Assembly: GCA_002404755.1 (NCBI GenBank)
Contig: DHKI01000032.1
Location: 1 to 64,000, forward strand
Origin: Clostridiales bacterium UBA4698
Lineage (GTDB): Bacteria > Bacillota > Clostridia > TANB77 > UBA1234
Direction: 5' to 3'
Length of the DNA: 64,000 nucleotides
The first letter of the stretch is position 1. Each line of letters starts with the position of its first letter. A model generated the notes under the pieces. That model was not told where the DNA came from and ran no database searches. It saw only the letters and a list, made by a program, of their open reading frames with translations. Both the position numbers and the translations under genes were made by a program. Shown here piece by piece: positions 60,636-64,000 of this stretch.

Positions 60636-62883
60636 ATGAATATTAAACGAGAAGAAGAAAACATCGAAAGAAAGAAGCTACAAGTTACACAAAACTATAT
60701 TGACAAAGAGATTAAAGAAAGTGAAGAGAGACTAGAACGAGGATTTGATGATTACGACTTTGATGACTACGCAGATGATTACATGAAAGCAGCCCTAAGA
60801 GAAAGGTTTAGCCAAAGAATTAAGAACTTAAAAATGGTTAGACCATCGCCATATTTTGCAAGAGTAGATTTTGTAGAAGATGGCTCTGAACATAGGGATG
60901 CTTTTTATTTGCGGAAAAGCAATGATAACTGATCACAATACTCTAGAACAAGTAGTAATTGACTGGAGAGCTCCTATAGCGGATTTATATTATGAGGGAA
61001 GACTTGGAGAGGCAGAATATAATTGCCCTGCAGGAAAAATACATGGAGAAATAAAATTAAAAAGACAATATTTCTTTAAAAATGGCGATTTGCAAGATGT
61101 TATGGATATAGACATAACAACAAATGATGAAATGCTACAGCCATTCTTATCTGCCAACTCAGATACAAGACTTAAAAACATCATATCGACAATTCAGGCA
61201 GAACAAAATAAAATCATAAGAGCTGATATGTGGCAGCCGCTTGTAGTGCAAGGAGTTGCTGGTAGTGGGAAAACAACAATAGCACTACACAGAATAGCAT
61301 ACTTGATTTACAATTATGACAAAAACTTTTTTCCAGAAGAATTTTTAATAATCGCACCAAATAAATTCTTCTTAAACTACATTTCAAACGTATTACCAGA
61401 CTTAGGAGTTGATAGAGTGGGACAAAGTACATATGAAGAAATAGCATTTGATGTTATCGGAAGTGAGTTTGAGATTGAAGAGCCTAATAATAAACTTGCT
61501 AGAATAATAGATAATAATAAATCAGAAAAAGAAAAAAAGATGTGCGAAATAATAATTGAAAGTTCAAAATATAAATCATCAATAAGATTTAAAAACCTTT
61601 TGGATGAATATTTGTATGAGGTAGAAAAAAGATTCGTACCAGAAGATGATTTTAAAGTCGGAAAATATGTATTTATGAAGAGGGAAGATGTGGAGCATCT
61701 GTTTTTTAGAGAATACAACAACTTGCCATTTTGCAGGAGAATGGAGGAAATATCAAAACACTTAAAAAGTGCAGTAACAATGAGAAGTGGTCAAATCTTA
61801 AAAGATATCGAAGAAGAAAGAGACTACAAGATAGCTAAAATCAAAATGGATGAGCCAAATGAGCAAATAAGACTTTCACTTATCCGTGATGCATACAAAG
61901 AGGCAGAAGATTTATCAAAAGAAGTTACTAAAAATGTAAAGAAAAACGTTCAAAAATACATAAGTAGCACAAATAAAGTTTTAGAGCCAATAAAATATTA
62001 TAAAGAATTTATGGATGTTTATATTGATACACTTGCAAAAGGCAGAATATCAGATGAAGAAATAAAATACATAAAAACATCATTTGCAGATGCACAGCGA
62101 AAAGGCAAAATAGAGATGGAAGACTTGGCACCACTTATGTATATAAAATATATGGTACATGGAATAAAGACTAAATTTGAGTTAAAGCATATAGTAATAG
62201 ATGAAGCGCAAGATTTTAGTGAATTTCAGTTCTATATATTTAAAAAAATAGTTAAAAGTAATTCACTTACAATACTTGGAGATTTGGCACAAGGAATATA
62301 TTTCTACAGGGGCACGAACAATTGGCAAAAAACAATGAGCATAGTATTTGGTGATGGCATTGACCCAACATACTTAACACTAAAAAAGACATACAGAACA
62401 ACAGAAGAGATAATGAATGTGGCAAATAAAGTAATTTCACACATAATGGATAAGCTAAATTGTCCTCCAGGTGAACCAGTAATGAAAAATGGAGCACCAG
62501 TTATAGTAAAACATTTTGAAAACGAAGAAAAAATGGTAGAGCAAATAAAAGAAAGACTAAAAGAGTACAAAGAAAAAGGCTTTAGCAATATAGCACTAAT
62601 ATGCAAAACGGTGGAAGATTGTATAAAACTAAAAGAACAATTGCAAGATGAAGAAATACATATAATAAGCAGTAAAGATTCAGAATATACAGGTGGAATC
62701 AACATAGTTCCATCATATTTATCAAAAGGACTTGAATTTGATGCCGTAATAATAACAAATGCTGATGTACATAACTATACAGATTCAGAAGTAGACACAA
62801 AACTATTATATGTATGTATCACAAGGGCAATGAATACGCTCGAAATATATCACATAGACGAACTTACAAAATTATTACAGTAG
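60636..62883 (+). CDS. helD: RNA polymerase recycling motor HelD (UvrD-like), interrupted by one in-frame CGG frameshift
   Basis: The product is 748 residues with one base skipped at codon 93. The N-terminal coiled coil (REEENIERKKLQVTQNYID) leads to PSPYFARVDF and then DAFY(L)GKAMITDHNTLEQ, VVIDWRAPIADLYYE, the HelD signature. Walker A QGVAGSGKTTIALHR is near residue 209, Walker B IVIDEAQDFSE near 510, and LGDLAQGIYFYRG, LKKTYRTTEEIM and LLYVCITRAMNTLEI close the UvrD-type motor. The frame breaks at TTT TAT TTG CGG AAA. AGGAGG precedes the start. HelD removes stalled RNA polymerase from DNA. Without the shift only 98 residues are made. Confidence 0.9.
60912..60914 (+). other. helD: CGG +1 recoding site in helD
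   Basis: The frame reads TTT TAT TTG CGG AAA AGC AAT. Skipping the C gives TTT TAT TTG GGA AAA GCA ATG (FYLGKAM), the conserved YxGK motif. The restored codon is Gly GGA. Confidence 0.88.
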
Positions 62884-62899
62884 AAGTTGCTATTAGGCA

Positions 62900-62928
62900 T
62901 TGACAAATTGCTCGAAATATAGGATAAT
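62900..62928 (+). promoter_or_regulatory. rpsA promoter
   Basis: TTGACA (62900-62905), 17 bases, GATAAT (62923-62928). The leader to the start codon is about 65 bases. Confidence 0.7.
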
Positions 62929-63001
62929 TATTAAAGCTTTTTACGTGAATTATTGGCGTAAGAAAGATAATTTAGCAGATTCGGAAAGGATTGATTTTAA
63001 A

Positions 63002-64000
63002 ATGGCAAATAATGAAGAACAAAACTTTGCAGAGTTATATGAAAACTCACTTAAAAAATTAGAGGAAGGAACTATCGTAGAAGGAACTATCGTAGATATC
63101 GTTGGAGAAGATATTTTCGTTGATTTAGGATACAAGGCAGACGGAGTTATACCAAGAGGAGAGTTCTCTTATGGTGATGAAAAACCAGCTGATAAAGTAA
63201 AAGTTGGAGATAAAATATCAGCATACATCTTAAAGATGAATAATGGTCAAGGAAATGTATTGTTATCTACAAAAAGATTACAATCAAAAAAATTAAGAGA
63301 AGAGTTCGAAGCAAATGTTAAAGCTGATAAACCAGTTGAAGCAAAAGTTACAGAGATTAAAGATGCTGGTGTTATAGCTGAAGCAGGTAGCACAAAAATA
63401 TTTGTTCCAAGAACACAACTTGTTAAGAAAGTTACAGATTTAGCTGAATACAAAGGCAAAACACTTGCACTAAAAGTTATCGAATACAACCCAGAAAAGA
63501 GAAAGATAGTTGGTTCAGAAAGAAAGCTTGCAGACGAATTAAGAGAAATGCAACTTGCTAAAACATGGGCTGAAATAGAAGTTGGCAAAACAATGATTGG
63601 TACAGTTAGACAAATCACAGATTATGGTGCTTTTGTTGATATCGGTGGAATTGATGGTTTACTTCATATTACAGAAATCTCTTGGAAGCAAATTAAACAT
63701 CCAAGTGAAGTTTTAAAAGTTGGTGACCAAATCAAAGTTAGAGTTATAAAGATAGACAAAGAACATAACAAAATTTCTTTATCATACAAAAATCCAGAGG
63801 ATGATCCTTGGGCAAACATTAAATACCAAGTAACTGATATTGTTACAGGTAAAGTTGTAAGCTTAAAACCTTTCGGAGCATTTGTAGAATTACCAAATGG
63901 AATGGAAGCTTTGGTTCACATATCAAACATCACAAATAGAAGAATTGCTAAACCAGATGAAGTTCTTAAAATTGGTGATGAAGTTACAGGTAAAATAGTA
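63002..64000 (+). CDS. rpsA: 30S ribosomal protein S1 (5' part, runs off the window)
   Basis: The first 333 codons of an S1-domain protein. Domain 1 (EGTIVEGTIVDIVGEDIFVDLGYKADG) starts near residue 22, domain 2 near 105, domain 3 (VGKTMIGTVRQITDYGAFVDIGGIDG) near 192 and domain 4 (DIVTGKVVSLKPFGAFVELPNG) near 278. The four-domain S1 of Bacillota would end shortly after the window edge. GAAAGGA lies 10-12 bases before ATG 63002. It may alternatively be the S1 part of a longer fusion. Confidence 0.9.
   Translation, partial: MANNEEQNFAELYENSLKKLEEGTIVEGTIVDIVGEDIFVDLGYKADGVIPRGEFSYGDEKPADKVKVGDKISAYILKMNNGQGNVLLSTKRLQSKKLREEFEANVKADKPVEAKVTEIKDAGVIAEAGSTKIFVPRTQLVKKVTDLAEYKGKTLALKVIEYNPEKRKIVGSERKLADELREMQLAKTWAEIEVGKTMIGTVRQITDYGAFVDIGGIDGLLHITEISWKQIKHPSEVLKVGDQIKVRVIKIDKEHNKISLSYKNPEDDPWANIKYQVTDIVTGKVVSLKPFGAFVELPNGMEALVHISNITNRRIAKPDEVLKIGDEVTGKIV

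Noticed and set aside
15428..60914. Treating the five frame breaks as ordinary pseudogenes or random sequencing indels
   Set aside because: All five have the same base, the same codon phase and the same restored amino acid. GG dinucleotides occur in all three phases in these genes, so a motif-driven read error should not pick only Gly codons. Error cannot be excluded without reads, so this is kept as the main refutation test.
1..64000. CRISPR arrays, tRNA or rRNA genes, insertion sequences
   Set aside because: No regularly spaced direct repeats, no GC-rich structured islands of tRNA size and no transposase-like protein were seen.

Overview
The window is about 30% G+C, purine-rich on coding strands, AGA-dominated for arginine, and carries spoVM, bofC-like, spoVB-like and ftsK/spoIIIE genes, an rpmB/recG neighbourhood, ClpE, HelD and DUF421/DUF4363 pairs. 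This points to a low-GC, spore-forming (or ancestrally spore-forming) Clostridia member of the Bacillota, probably an uncultured host-associated lineage. No tRNA, rRNA, CRISPR array, phage or transposase gene was seen.

Layout. 1-7.3 kb: an RdgB/VanX chimeric gene, a MacB-like ABC transporter operon with a histidine-rich permease loop (probably metal-linked), and envelope proteins. 7.3-11.3 kb: glycolysis and deoxyribose catabolism (class I aldolase, gpmA, deoC). 11.3-15.7 kb: a cadC/HMA/P-type ATPase metal-export operon with a clear operator, a monofunctional glycosyltransferase and a ZIP transporter. 15.8-24.3 kb: a PstS-like binding protein, FtsK/SpoIIIE, a beta-CASP nuclease, DUF421/DUF4363. 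24.4-33.2 kb: a foreign-looking metallo-beta-lactamase gene, a metallophosphoesterase, mtaB, cardiolipin synthase, and a secreted AHH-type toxin with an Imm11-like immunity gene. 33.3-42.7 kb: CCA-adding-type enzyme, argS, UDP-sugar pyrophosphorylase, an ECF sigma/anti-sigma pair with a secreted-protein gene behind a Shine-Dalgarno-masking hairpin, spoVB and bofC-like. 42.8-50.8 kb: clpE, a foreign-looking thyX, nth, a hidden spoVM with a small membrane protein gene, a 6S-like RNA, rpmB, recG and a DUF1540 gene. 50.9-64 kb: envelope glycosylation genes, lepA, a Zn-phospholipase-C-like gene, rlmB, helD and the start of rpsA.

Main discovery. Five unrelated conserved genes (ZIP transporter, metallophosphoesterase, mtaB, CCA/HD enzyme, helD) are each split by exactly one extra base. 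In all five the extra base is a C directly before a conserved glycine codon GGA or GGG, so the ribosome meets an in-frame CGG codon at the break; skipping that C restores the family sequence. Reading all CGG triplets in the window by eye, I found no other in-frame CGG in any native-looking gene. The only three others are in two genes with foreign codon usage (24409-26070 and 30152-32573). The simplest reading is that CGG is unassigned or nearly so in this lineage and acts as a +1 frameshift (or four-base CGGR = Gly) signal that is tolerated and has spread in ordinary genes. A sequencing artefact is possible but would not explain the constant codon phase.
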